A DNA stretch of 64,000 bases, taken from NCBI RefSeq assembly GCF_029961025.1, contig NZ_JASBVP010000007.1:1-64000 (forward strand), read 5' to 3'. Below are positions 17,446 to 25,947 of this stretch, piece after piece; within the stretch, counting starts at the first letter, position 1; the number at the start of each line of letters is the position of its first letter. A model generated the notes under the pieces. It saw only the letters and a list, made by a program, of their open reading frames with translations. It ran no database searches and had not been told where the DNA came from. Source of the DNA: Mycobacterium sp. GTDB lineage: Bacteria > Actinomycetota > Actinomycetes > Mycobacteriales > Mycobacteriaceae. The position numbers were made by a program, and so were the translations under genes.

Positions 17446-18296
17446 TTGCCGATCTCGTTTACTGCGTCAGCGACTCCGGCCAGACCGGCGAGGATAGGCA
17501 CTACACCGGCTCCCAGGGTGAACGGTGTGGCAGTCGCACCAACCCCTATTCCGACAGCGCCAGCGATTGCTTCGGCGAGAATCGCAGCCTCGTCGCCAGT
17601 GCTGCAGTTCGGGAGCGGATCGGTATTCTTCGGCACATTCGGCGGCAACGTGATGACACCCGGCGGGGTGTGCGCGGGCGGACGTTTGATGGGTTCGCCG
17701 GTTTGCGGCGGGTTGGGCGGGGGGCTTGGTTGCGGTGTGGGTCCGTCGGTTTTGAAGTGGTTGTCGACGGCTTGGATGTGTCGGTGGATGGCGCCGTCTC
17801 CGCCCAGGTCACCGGCGGCGCTGATGATGTCGGTGGCGGTCTGATACTCCTGGGTGGCGAACGCGCCCGCCTGGGCGCGCAGCTCTGTGGTGATGGCCTG
17901 CGCGGCCGACAGCCGGGCGTACCAGCCGATCGATCCGGGCGGATACATCGCGTCGGTAGCCGACCAGTCCTCCCCGACCACGAACCCGGACTGGCGGGCC
18001 TGATCCACCCCGGACAGGATGGCTTGCTGCTGCTGGTGTAGCACACTGGCCCCGTTCTCGGCGACGCCGGCGGCAGCGTCGAGCAGCCCGGCCTGCTCTT
18101 CGGCGGTGGCGAGGTGCCCGGCCATCGCCGCGCGCATCGCCTGATCACCCTCGCCTTGCCAGTCCAGGGCGTCAGCCTGGGCCTTGATCGCGCCCACCAC
18201 GTCGCGGCGGCGGGTGGCCAGCTCCCGCCAATAGGCGGCGTGCTCGGTCAAATGCGACACGTCATAAGCGCGGAGCGCCGACTGGGAGGGAATCAC
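17433..18296 (-). CDS. Large type VII (ESX) substrate-like protein, cassette C
   Basis: This 287-aa protein has an N-terminus (1-185) nearly the same as the cassette D protein (AYDVSHLTEHAAYWRELA, LDAAAGVAENGASVLHQQQQ, ARQSGFVVGEDWSATDAMYP) and mostly helical, as in WXG/LXG-type secreted proteins. After HFKTDGPTPQPSPPPNPP the sequences diverge: here a proline-rich linker (190-228) leads to CSTGDEAAILAEA and a glycine-rich hydrophobic region (235-287). The start is a GTG overlapping the stop of the small partner (GTGA). ESX export is inferred from the partner gene and layout. Confidence 0.75.
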   Translation of the reverse strand: MIPSQSALRAYDVSHLTEHAAYWRELATRRRDVVGAIKAQADALDWQGEGDQAMRAAMAGHLATAEEQAGLLDAAAGVAENGASVLHQQQQAILSGVDQARQSGFVVGEDWSATDAMYPPGSIGWYARLSAAQAITTELRAQAGAFATQEYQTATDIISAAGDLGGDGAIHRHIQAVDNHFKTDGPTPQPSPPPNPPQTGEPIKRPPAHTPPGVITLPPNVPKNTDPLPNCSTGDEAAILAEAIAGAVGIGVGATATPFTLGAGVVPILAGLAGVADAVNEIGKCGE

Positions 18297-18607
18297 CCGG
18301 CCTGCCGATCCGCGCCGCTGAGCGTGGTGATCACGGTTCTGACCGCGCCCGCCGCCTCCGCGTCGCCGGCCTCATATCCGCTGGCCGCCGCCCGGGTGGC
18401 GGCGGAAGTCGCGGTGATGCGGGTGTGCAGCTCGGCGGTGACGGCCGCCGCGGTGCCGCTGACCGCCCCGGCGGCCAGCATCGACAGCCAGGAAAACACC
18501 GGGGGCTCCAGCGTCGGCGGTGCGGCGTGCAGCTCGCCCAGCTGGGCATCCCACCCGGTGCCCGCTGCCCGCACCGCATCGGGAAAAACCCGAAGAACAC
18601 CGCCCAT
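18293..18607 (-). CDS. Small ESX partner protein with YxxxD motif, cassette C
   Basis: This 104-aa helical protein is paralogous to 51377-51688 (RVFPDAVRAAGTGWDAQLGE versus RVIPDELRTAGAGWNAQVFE; both ELHAAPP). Near residue 78 it has SGYEAGDAEAAG, fitting the YxxxD/E type VII export signal. It overlaps the large gene by 4 bp. EspC/DUF2580-like by size and context. Confidence 0.75.
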   Translation of the reverse strand: MGGVLRVFPDAVRAAGTGWDAQLGELHAAPPTLEPPVFSWLSMLAAGAVSGTAAAVTAELHTRITATSAATRAAASGYEAGDAEAAGAVRTVITTLSGADRQAG

Positions 18608-18689
18608 GCAGGCAGTGTAACCCCCACCTCCGCATCCACGCGCACGGTTAAACCCCGCCGAGGACGGTCAGGGGTCACGGCGCAGTGGC
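18608..18689. promoter_or_regulatory. Upstream region of cassette C
   Basis: This short GC-rich stretch upstream of the cassette C operon must contain its promoter; no specific box is convincing by eye. Confidence 0.25.
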
Positions 18690-19068
18690 GCACGCAGCAT
18701 GTCCTTATTCCGGTCGTCTTATGCCGCCACGGCCCGCTGATCGATTTGACCGATCTGGTAACCGACAGCAGATCGAGGCCCGTCACGTTCGGCAGCGATC
18801 GCACACGGCATGGCGCACCTCGATGAACACGAGATCACCACCAGCCGGGGTCGTTACCCAAACGATCGCCGCCTACGTGGTAGACCAGGGCGCGAGCGCG
18901 CTGCGCTTTCCTGCGCGCCTGGACGGCAACGCGTGCGTGGCGCTGTTGGATCAGCGTGGCGCAGTGAGCACCGCCGGAGATCAGATCGCACCGATCGACC
19001 AGCTACCCGACGGGCTCACCAATGTCGCAGGGCCGTGGGGCCGGGCGCTGGAACCGACCGCGCCATGA
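18690..19068 (+). pseudogene. Possible RES-domain-like gene remnant
   Basis: Plus-strand pieces read LIPVVLCRHGPLIDLTDLVT and, after frame changes, TQTIAAYVVDQGASALRFPA, RLDGNACVALLDQRGAVSTA and NVAGPWGRALEPTAP. The order R-PLIDLTD ... LRFPAR-DGNxCVAL is reminiscent of the C-terminal half of RES-family NAD-degrading toxins. The assignment rests on motif memory and is uncertain. No intact start is visible. Confidence 0.35.
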
Positions 19069-19534
19069 CAGCTGTGCCGGCCTTTCGATATCCGGCCGTG
19101 TCCACGCCGCTGGTCATGTCAGCGGGGATCTCGACGAGGGCGTCGGCTATCGGATCGGGGTCGGTGCGGGCTTGATTGTCCCGGCAGGTGGTCGTGGTGC
19201 TTGCGGACGGATCGGCGCTTGGGTGGAAGCCGTGAGCATGGTCCGTGCGGCCGCTGGCGACGGCTACCCAGGCATGGGTTATGTGATCGATCCCCTCCTC
19301 CGCGACGAAGATGCCCAACTTGCCGCTCGTGACCGGCTTGCAGAAGGAACCAGGCCTCTGCTTCCGGGGATTCCGGTCGCCACCGACACCGAGATGAACG
19401 ATCGGCAGGTCGCCGCCGCACCTGAGCGGCATCGCTCGGGGTAGGTGAGCCAGGTGTCCATCAACCGATTGGGCATCGTTTCATCCGCTCGGTTCCGACA
19501 CAACTCAGCTGTTTTTCCTGCCCGCTATCCAATC
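19069..19534. other. No convincing gene
   Basis: Overlapping open frames occur on both strands (19022-19444 plus, 19016-19432 minus), but neither shows domain features, a clear start context or a coding-like neighbour. I cannot choose between them and regard both as chance frames. Confidence 0.4.
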
Positions 19535-19592
19535 CCGAAGGCTCGTCGGACCGTTGAACGGCGATGGAGTATGTGAGCGCCGACGCATATCA
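19535..19592. repeat. Second copy of the repeat at window start
   Basis: This matches 1-58 except for ATACC versus ATATC near the end, then breaks where the IS256 left end begins. Confidence 0.8.
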
Positions 19593-19677
19593 GGGTCGTG
19601 TCCCTCCGGCGGTGTAAAAGGGTTCGGACGGAGGTTGCGTCGAAGACGAGCAAGTCTGAAGGAAGGAGCCTACGTCC

Positions 19678-19911
19678 GTGTCGAAGAGGTTATCGCCTGC
19701 TGAGCGGTTGCGCATGGAGATCGATGAGGTGTTCGCCGGCGGTGAGGATTTGTCGCGTGCGATCGAGCGGGTGGCCCGGGTGGGCGCGTTGTTGCTGCAG
19801 TGCGCGTTGGAGGCCGAGGTGACCGCGTTTTTGGGCCGGGATCGCTACCAGCGGGCCGCAACCAGTAAGGATCCGCGGGCCGGGATGCGTAACCCGTACC
19901 TGCCGACGGCC
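19678..19911 (+). pseudogene. IS256-family transposase, N-terminal fragment
   Basis: It encodes SKRLSPAERLRMEIDEVFAG, then LLLQCALEAEVTAFLGRDRY and AGMRNPYLPT, the standard N-terminal region of Mutator/IS256 transposases. Homology ends at about 19911, where minus-strand recombinase DNA begins. Confidence 0.85.
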
Positions 19912-20010
19912 GGCGTCCACCTGGGCCAACAGCAGACTGCGGACCTCGGCGGCGCGTAAACCGCCGAGCAGCATCAGCAGCACCATCGCTCTGTCACGGT
20001 GGGTGCCTAG

Positions 20011-21982
20011 GAGTGCACTGAACAAGGTAGCGGGCGTGTGACGAGTGATGTTTGCTATGTGGTTCGTGGTTGGTGGATGAATCGCCTGGATTGGTTTGGG
20101 CGACGGCGAGATTCGGTGTGCAGACAGCCGTTGGGGCTGGTTGTGGCGGCGGCCGGGGTGTCAGGGCAGGGCCCAGGCCCCGTCCCGCTGGGTCAGGCCG
20201 GCGTTGACCAGGGTGCGCAGGTTGATCGCGGCAGCCCGGTTGCGTAGCCAGGCGTGGTTCTTATCGACGCCGTGGTAGCGCAGCTTGACCCGGCGCCCGC
20301 GTTGGGTGGCGACCCAGGCGATGATCCGTTCTACGGTCGAGCGGGTGGGGTAATCCTGCTTGAACTCTTCGGTGCGGGCCTGTTGGCGGGCGTCGCGTAG
20401 CAGCTGCTGGTGTTCGTGGATGCTCATCGACCGGCCGTCGGCGGTGGTGGTGCAGCGGTCCCGTAACGGGCAGCCGGTGCACAGCGTGCCGAAGGTGACG
20501 GCCCGTTTGGCGCTCATCGTGCGGGTGTGCCCGGCCGGGCACGTGACGGTACGGGCGGACTCGTCGACGGTGAAGTCATCGAGGGTGAACCCGCCGGGCA
20601 CCGCGGGCAGCAACGGCTTGGGTTTGATCACCGTGTCGTGCCCGCCGGCCGCGTAGGCCGCGCGTGCCTCACCGCTGCCATAAGCGGAATCGCCGTAGAC
20701 CTGCAGCCCCAGCCCGGCGCCGGTGGCCACCATCGCGACCGCGGCGACACACCCCCGACGGTCTGTGCACCGGTCGGCGACCCTGACACGGAATCAGGTT
20801 GCACCGCAGCGCGATCGGCGGTGTCGCCGCGAGCGTCGCGGAGTTCGTCGGTGGCGGGCGCGGCTGCCGACGCGGTGTCGGTGTCACCGCCGTGGTGGTA
20901 GCGGTCGCGGCCGATCATCGCCGCGCCGACCACCGGGTCGCTGCCGGCCTCTCCGGCCGCCTTGGTCAGCTCGGCGTCGGTGATCAACCCGGTCTTCGGC
21001 TCGGCCGCGATGTGCCCGCGGAATCCGTCGCGGCGCACCGACTTGGACTTGCGGGTGTGGCGGGCCTCGGTGTCCACCGTTGAGATCACCCGATCCGGCG
21101 CGACCCGCCGCGCGATGCGCTGGCACCGTCGGCGCCATCAGAGCCCTCAGCCGGTTCCACATCTTCGCCGGCGACCAACGCCAGCAACCCCAACGCGCCC
21201 GCGGCCGGTTCGTCGCGGTCCGGGGCGTTCTCACCGCACAGCTCGGCCAGCACCGCGGTCGCGTCGTTGACCAGATCCGACACCAAACCCCGCTTGGCGG
21301 CCGGATCGTCCCAATCGATGCTCGACTTGCCCGGTTTCGAATAATCGCACCGCGCGACCCGCTCGATCACCGACTGCGCGCCGGGCACGCACCGCGCCAC
21401 CTTGCGCATCGCGGCCACCAGCTGAGTCACCGTGTCCTGGGTGGCCACCGCGTCGTCGAACACCGTCGAATCCAGGCAGCGCTTCCGCTTGCCGCGCAGC
21501 ACCCCGGTCTCGGCGATCACCGCCGCGACCGCATCAAACACCCGATCCGGGCGCTCCGAGGCCGCGATCCGGCGCCGCCAGTACACCAGCGTGGACGGAT
21601 CAAACGAGGTCGCCGACAACGACCGCCCGCAGGCCACCTTCCAGCGGAGGTCATAGCGCAGCGCCTCGGCGGTCTGCGGGTCAGACAGGTCATAGAGCTC
21701 TTTGAGCACCAGCACCGACCCGACCAGATCCGCCGGCAGCGACGGCCGCCCGGTCCTCGAGCCAAACAGATCGGAGATGAACGACTCCGGGGACAGCTCA
21801 TGGCGGTGCTCGGCTAAAAACGCGAAAACGCTGCCCGGCTCTACCAGCTCCCCGACCAGCGATTCCACGTCCAGCAACTCCCGGTCCGACCGCGTAATCC
21901 CTTGCACCACAACATCATCACACGCAACACAGTGCGCAGCCGTCAGACACGCCGACCGGTCGACGGGTTATTCAGTGCGCTC
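20011..21982 (-). mobile_element. IS1182-family element, copy 1 (decayed)
   Basis: The element is 1972 bp, flanked by CTAG at 20007-20010 and 21983-21986. Its terminal inverted repeats are GAGTGCACTGAACAA and GAGCGCACTGAATAA. CTAG-type targets are typical of the IS1182 family. Its transposase has two frameshifts. It is related to the element at 35827-37875. Confidence 0.88.
20161..21910 (-). pseudogene. IS1182-family transposase with two frameshifts
   Basis: Three consecutive frames (21910-21086, 21089-20628, 20733-20161) together cover the same ~610 residues as the intact copy at 35989-37821: GITRSDRELLDVESLVGELV, PSLPADLVGSVLVLKELYDL, RCLDSTVFDDAVATQD, VISTVDTEARHTRKSKS, then VYGDSAYGSGEARAAY and VERIIAWVATQRGRRVKLRY. 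The breaks are near 21090 and 20690-20735. Confidence 0.88.
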
Positions 21983-22325
21983 CTAGGTCGGTCAGGAAAC
22001 GCCTCAATCTCAGCCAGCTCAAGGCTTTCCGGCAATAGCCGCTGCTCGCGCACCAGCTGGCCGCCCGGCCTTGAGTGGCGAGCCAGGATATTACCCAGCA
22101 GGCCCCGCCGCGCCCGAAGGCCGCTGGTGCGTCGCGCCGTCGGCACCGGGCTTGTCATCACCACTCCGGTGATCACCGCGAACTCGAACAGCGCCCGCAC
22201 CGCGTCGATGCGCCGGTTTTGCGTCGCAGCGGCGGCGCCCCGCCGCTCGCACAATCGCACCACCACGAGCCTCACTGGTGGGACCTCACCTGCGCCGAGC
22301 GTGTCGCTCTGCCGAGGGCCGGTTA

Positions 22326-22776
22326 ACGGATAATGTGTTGGCCAAGGTGCCCAAACACGCGGCTGGCGAGGTCAAGGCCGACTACTGGGCGATCTTTGAC
22401 CTGCCCGAGCACGTAGCACCCGGCCTGGACGCGGTGAAAATGGCCCAGGCCAACATAGACGTGTTTGCCAAGCGCTGGCGCGACACCTATCCGGGTGCGG
22501 TGCGCAGCCTGCTCGCCGACCGCGAGTCGCTGACGGTCCATTTGCGGTTTCCTCGCGAGCACTGGAACCGGATCCGCCACTTGAACTTTATTGAGCGCAC
22601 CTCCGGCGAGTCTCGCCGCCGGGTCAAGGTGATCGGGCGGCTGGCCGGTGAACACTCCTGCTTATCGCTGGTGTGGGCGGTGCTCGACTGCGCTTCAGCG
22701 GCCGGCGTGGGTTCACCATGACACCGGCCGGGCTGCGCCTGTTGCAGGATCTGCGCCGGGCTATGTATGACCTGTA
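22326..22776 (+). pseudogene. IS256-family transposase, C-terminal fragment
   Basis: It reads NVLAKVPKHAAGEVKADYWA, ADRESLTVHLRFPREHWNRI, NFIERTSGESRRRVKVIGRL and SLVWAVLDCASA, with a small frameshift near 22695 before MTPAGLRLLQDLRRAMYDL. The RR(R)VKVIGR block is the characteristic end of the catalytic domain in this family and includes the region of the final glutamate. Confidence 0.85.
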
Positions 22777-22969
22777 AACCCAACTGCCACGACTGAATTC
22801 GGCAAAGCACACTGAACTGAGCGCGGGGTGTCGCCAACCGAATCCGCTGCCACCGCATAAAATCATGAGAATAAGCGAGCGGAGCCTATGTCAGGCCACT
22901 TTTACACCGCTCCGGGGACGCCACCGTTCAACGGGCGCTTGAACCTCGAGAGAAGGTTGCGAATCAGCC

Positions 22970-24070
22970 ATGGCGACCACTTACCAGGTCAGCAGCGATG
23001 TCATCTGGCCGGGCGATCTTGAGCTGCCGGATCGACCACCGGCGATGGTCTACCTCGACATGTTGGGATTCATCAACTTGGCCGAACTCGCAGTGGGGAA
23101 GTCCGCCAGCCCCGGGTACGAGCCGCTGCTGGCGGCAGCGCGGCGAGCCCGGAACGAGCGCCGCGCCATCTTCCCGCTTTCCTCCACCCACGTGATCGAG
23201 CTTCGTGGCATCGGTGATGTGCAGCGACGGCGGGAGCGTGTCGCAATCATTGAGGAGCTGAGCGGTTTCCACTACATGATGGGCCGCCCTCAGATCCAGG
23301 AACTCGAGCTTAAGGCGGCGCTGAATGACATCCCTGGCGTGAGCATCGCACCCCAAGGCCCCATCCCACTGGTTCGGCCGAGCCTGTGGTGGGCATTCGG
23401 CTGGCCCAGCGGGTCGGTCACCAACGCACCCGATCCCGATGCACTGGCAAAGCACATCTGCGACAAGATGAGCATCGATCCAGGAGCCGAGCCGATGGCC
23501 ACCTTGAACCTGTGGGTGGAACGTGAGCTGCTCGCCGGACCCGACGACGAAGAGGACCCTGATCTCGTTGCCGCTGGGTACGACCCCCAAAAGTGGCGCG
23601 ACATACTCGAGAAGCGCGTCGAGCAAGAACGCTACCTCGTTGGGCAACTCGATCGCGATCCGAAGTTCCGGCAGGGGCGGTTGCGCGACGTAGTCAACGC
23701 CAGGGAATTGGAGATCGAGTTGGGCGACCGGCTCGCACGGATGACCACGGCGATGACGACATCGATTGGCCAGCTCCTGGACTACGACCGCACCAAACTG
23801 CGCAACTTTACCGACCGTATGCCCTCCACGCGGGTGGCGGTGTCGCTGAAGGCCGCATATCACAAGGACAACAGGCACCAGTGGACAACCAACGACATCA
23901 ACGACATCGACGCGCTGAGCATCGCGGTGCCCTACTGCGATGCGGTGTTCACCGATAAGGCAGCGCGGAACAAAGTGGTGAATAGCCCAGAACTCGAGGT
24001 GTTCAACACCTTCTTGCCGCGCACGCCGCAGGAGCTGGCCGACTGGCTCGACGGCCTGCCCTCAGCCTGA
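22970..24070 (+). CDS. PIN-like domain protein, function unknown
   Basis: This is an intact 366-aa protein. AMVYLDMLGFINLAELA near residue 25 and NDINDIDALSIAVPYCDAVF with TDKAARNKVV near residues 310-335 give the spaced acidic residues of a PIN-like nuclease at the two ends of the chain, with a long helical insert (about 90-300) between. The length is much greater than VapC toxins, so a DUF4935-like or standalone RNase role is more likely than a classical toxin. No antitoxin-like gene is adjacent. It lies between the IS256 composite and a tRNA-Pro-derived attachment-like site. Confidence 0.65.
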   Translation: MATTYQVSSDVIWPGDLELPDRPPAMVYLDMLGFINLAELAVGKSASPGYEPLLAAARRARNERRAIFPLSSTHVIELRGIGDVQRRRERVAIIEELSGFHYMMGRPQIQELELKAALNDIPGVSIAPQGPIPLVRPSLWWAFGWPSGSVTNAPDPDALAKHICDKMSIDPGAEPMATLNLWVERELLAGPDDEEDPDLVAAGYDPQKWRDILEKRVEQERYLVGQLDRDPKFRQGRLRDVVNARELEIELGDRLARMTTAMTTSIGQLLDYDRTKLRNFTDRMPSTRVAVSLKAAYHKDNRHQWTTNDINDIDALSIAVPYCDAVFTDKAARNKVVNSPELEVFNTFLPRTPQELADWLDGLPSA

Positions 24071-24196
24071 CCAGACGCCACCCCGCTCGCGACGGCGTTG
24101 CCTTACCCCAATTAGCGCGACGCGACCATCAGCACGGACTACCAAACCAGCAGGTCAGCGGGTGTCAGCGGATATCCAAACATGCAGCACCGGTAT

Positions 24197-24240
24197 CTGG
24201 GGGTCAAGTGGTCGCAGGTTCAAATCCTGTCAGCCCGACC
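24197..24240 (+). other. tRNA-Pro 3'-half, attachment-site-like (att)
   Basis: The 44 bp run from the anticodon loop to the acceptor end of a proline tRNA: GGGGGTCAAG contains the GGG anticodon and the 3' anticodon stem, GCAGGTTCAAATCCTGT forms a complete T arm, and CAGCCCG-A-CC is the acceptor 3' strand with the discriminator A. The 5' half is absent, so this is not a tRNA gene. Tyrosine integrases commonly use exactly this half of a tRNA gene, so the site may be the far end of an integrated island. Confidence 0.65.
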
Positions 24241-24652
24241 GACGTTTACGCAGGTCAGAAGTAATTTTTGGCTTCGACCAGCAAATACAATGTGATCAGT
24301 GTGCGATTACGAGCAAAGTAGGCGAGAGTCCACGCGATCGCAATAGCACCGAAATCGCTGATAACCGGACGGCATCGTGTTCGCGCCGTTCCTCCTAGTC
24401 AGCCCGTCAGCCGCCGTGCTGGACGAATATCCGCGCAGCGTCCGCGCCTGACTAACAGCCAGCGCAGGCGGGTATTTGCCGCGTGGAGTCTAACATCTTT
24501 ATAAGGTTCTTTGTGGCCACAGACTGTCCTGGGCTGGCGTTTCAGATCGCAAGTTACTCTTACAGCGAACAATGTCAGTTGCATGGAAGCAGCTTGTACG
24601 GCGCTAAAGTAGCGATCAGCTACTCATCTGACAGTGGGACGGTGACCTTGCA
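24241..24652. promoter_or_regulatory. Lower-GC intergenic region with inverted repeat 24608-24624
   Basis: This holds about 410 bp without a gene, visibly AT-richer than the surroundings. AGTAGC-GATCA-GCTACT at 24608-24624 is a perfect 6-bp inverted repeat 28 bp before the ATG of the Mrr_N-type gene and could be an operator. Confidence 0.45.
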
Positions 24653-25198
24653 ATGTGCCCCATGATAGACCTCGACCCCGACATTTTTGAGTACCTACAG
24701 TCTCGGGCCAAGCCTTTCATCGACACGCCGAGCACGGTGCTGCGGCGCGAACTTGGCCTTCCCGATCCGCCGACGGCGCCGGCCGGAGCACCAGCTTCCA
24801 AGCTGGCCCGCGCGGCCTCAAACGGAGCCCCACCGAAGACGCACAAGACGCAGAGAAAGCAGACCGTCGCTCGTAAGCGGACCCGAGCCGCTGCCGGGAC
24901 ACTTCTACCGGAAGACAGGTACCGGGTTCCGTTGTTGCGCGCGCTGGTCGATGCCGGTGGCCAAGCGCACTATCGCGATGTAGCGAACGCCGTCGGCCAC
25001 TTCCTGAAAGATGAGCTAAAGCCAGCCGACTTCGAGATGTTGGACTCGGGCGTGCAGCGGTGGCAGAACCGACTGCAATTTGTCCGCCTGGATCTTGTCA
25101 AACGCGGCCTTCTGCAGCGCGATATGCCGCGAGGAATTTGGGCCATATCGGACGCAGGGCGCAAAGCACTCGAGGAGGGCCAAGTCAGCAGTGAGTAA
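24653..25198 (+). CDS. Mrr N-terminal winged-helix domain protein
   Basis: This 181-aa protein begins LDPDIFEYLQSRAKPFIDTP with VLRRELGLP, like the short DNA-binding N-termini seen in SeqA-like or Mrr_N proteins, then a basic linker (60-85), then YRVPLLRALVDAGGQAHYRD, LDSGVQRWQNRLQFVRLDLV and GIWAISDAGRKALEEG, a typical Mrr_N winged helix (residues 90-178). The nuclease domain of full Mrr enzymes is absent. The start may be either ATG at 24653 or 24662. The next gene overlaps its 3' end (GTG at 25191), so the two form an operon, possibly a two-component defence or regulatory module. Confidence 0.65.
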   Translation: MCPMIDLDPDIFEYLQSRAKPFIDTPSTVLRRELGLPDPPTAPAGAPASKLARAASNGAPPKTHKTQRKQTVARKRTRAAAGTLLPEDRYRVPLLRALVDAGGQAHYRDVANAVGHFLKDELKPADFEMLDSGVQRWQNRLQFVRLDLVKRGLLQRDMPRGIWAISDAGRKALEEGQVSSE

Positions 25199-25713
25199 GC
25201 GGAAGGTCAAGCTGCCAGCAGCGCCGGTTGCAAACTCCCAGAAGTCCAGAATCAGCAGCGAGCCCGTTACAAATTCAGACGTGTTCTTGTGGGCGTTATT
25301 CGAGTTGGGCGGCGGCGACGACTTCGTCGACGTCGAAGCGGTATACATCCGGGCATTCCAACTCGCGCCCCTCCGATTGAGTTGGCGCACAAGGGACGAC
25401 CTGCCCGATCTAAAGAAGTGCTCCAAAGCTCTGCGTCGGCGGCCACCCAGCGATTCGGAGGTACATCGGTCCCGGACCGGACTTCCCGAATCAGGACGAC
25501 CGAGCAGCGCGGTCTGTCATTGCAGAGATAGTTGCGGAGCAAGCAGCGCGGCTCGTGATGGAGAAGAAGCATAAGAAGGTAGGCGAACTAGATGGGGCCG
25601 CGTTCTACGCAGACCACTTCTTCTACCTGGACAAGTACCTTGTTCGGTGTCACAAGAACCTGGTTGGCGACATAGGCGAGGGGCAAGTGAGGACTGCGGA
25701 CCGCGCTATCTGA
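25191..25713 (+). pseudogene. Partner of the Mrr_N gene, frameshifted
   Basis: From GTG 25191 the frame reads SKRKVKLPAAPVANSQ, SDVFLWALFELGGGDDFVDV, EAVYIRAFQLAPLRLSW and DDLPDLKKCSKALR. Near 25430 the coding continues in another frame as HPAIRRYIGPGPDFPNQ, IVAEQAARLVMEKKHKK, AAFYADHFFYLDKYLVRCHK and GQVRTADRAI, ending at 25713. Both halves look genuinely protein-coding and the break is a single shift, so it is either a recent inactivation, a sequencing error or, less likely, programmed. The function is unknown. Confidence 0.6.
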
Positions 25714-25947
25714 CCATCGCGCCGATAGACCAACTGCTAGGCCTCGTAAGTGGCCTGCCGTGCGGCTACGTGCGTGCTCGGCCGCGCGGCGCCCTGCGCC
25801 TGCCTCGAGCTGGTCCACGACCTTTTCGACCCACCCCGAACGCAACCATAGCTCGACCACATGGTCGGGCACGTCGGCCGTCTCACCATCAGCGAACACC
25901 GTGCCGTCGTGTACGACCTGAACACCCTGCTTCACTGTGACTTTCAT
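25588..25947 (-). pseudogene. Small phage head-region protein remnant
   Basis: From the ATG at 25947: MKVTVKQGVQVVHDGTVFAD and VPDHVVELWLRSGWVEKV, resembling the short proteins encoded next to capsid genes in actinophages. The start overlaps the capsid stop (ATGA). After about residue 42 the frame runs into sequence antisense to the 25191-25713 gene and is probably not native. Confidence 0.55.

Larger units (their letters stand above)
19912..22275 (-). pseudogene. Tyrosine recombinase gene split by IS1182
   Basis: The 5' part (21987-22275) encodes RRIDAVRALFEFAVITGVVM, LRARRGLLGNILARHSR and LPESLELAEIEAF, the SAM-like N-terminal domain end and linker of an XerC-like recombinase. The 3' part (19912-20006) continues THRDRAMVLLMLLGGLRAAE, which holds the catalytic arginine box (GLRxxE). 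Excising the IS with one CTAG restores the local sequence. The remainder of the catalytic domain (HxxR, Y) is missing, because IS256 DNA starts at about 19911. Confidence 0.8.
19593..22926 (+). mobile_element. IS256-family element interrupted by other mobile DNA
   Basis: The left end reads GGGTCGTGTCCCTCCGGCGG followed by TGTAAAAG; the right end on the reverse strand reads GGTGGCGTCCCCGGAGCGGT followed by GTAAAAGTG, giving matching inverted repeats. The transposase is split between 19678-19911 and 22326-22776, and the middle holds a tyrosine recombinase gene and a nested IS1182. The 9-bp flanks (left CGCATATCA, right GTTCAACGG) do not match, so no target repeat is seen. Confidence 0.8.

Noticed and set aside
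19016..19444. Overlapping frames of ~140 aa on both strands
   Set aside because: Neither has a recognised motif or a convincing start, and they mirror each other over the same DNA.
24150..24240. Complete tRNA-Pro gene
   Set aside because: Only the 3' half from the anticodon loop is present; the 5' acceptor strand and D arm are absent upstream.
24162..24398. Plus-strand frame over the tRNA-Pro-like segment
   Set aside because: It runs straight through the tRNA-derived sequence and has no protein features.
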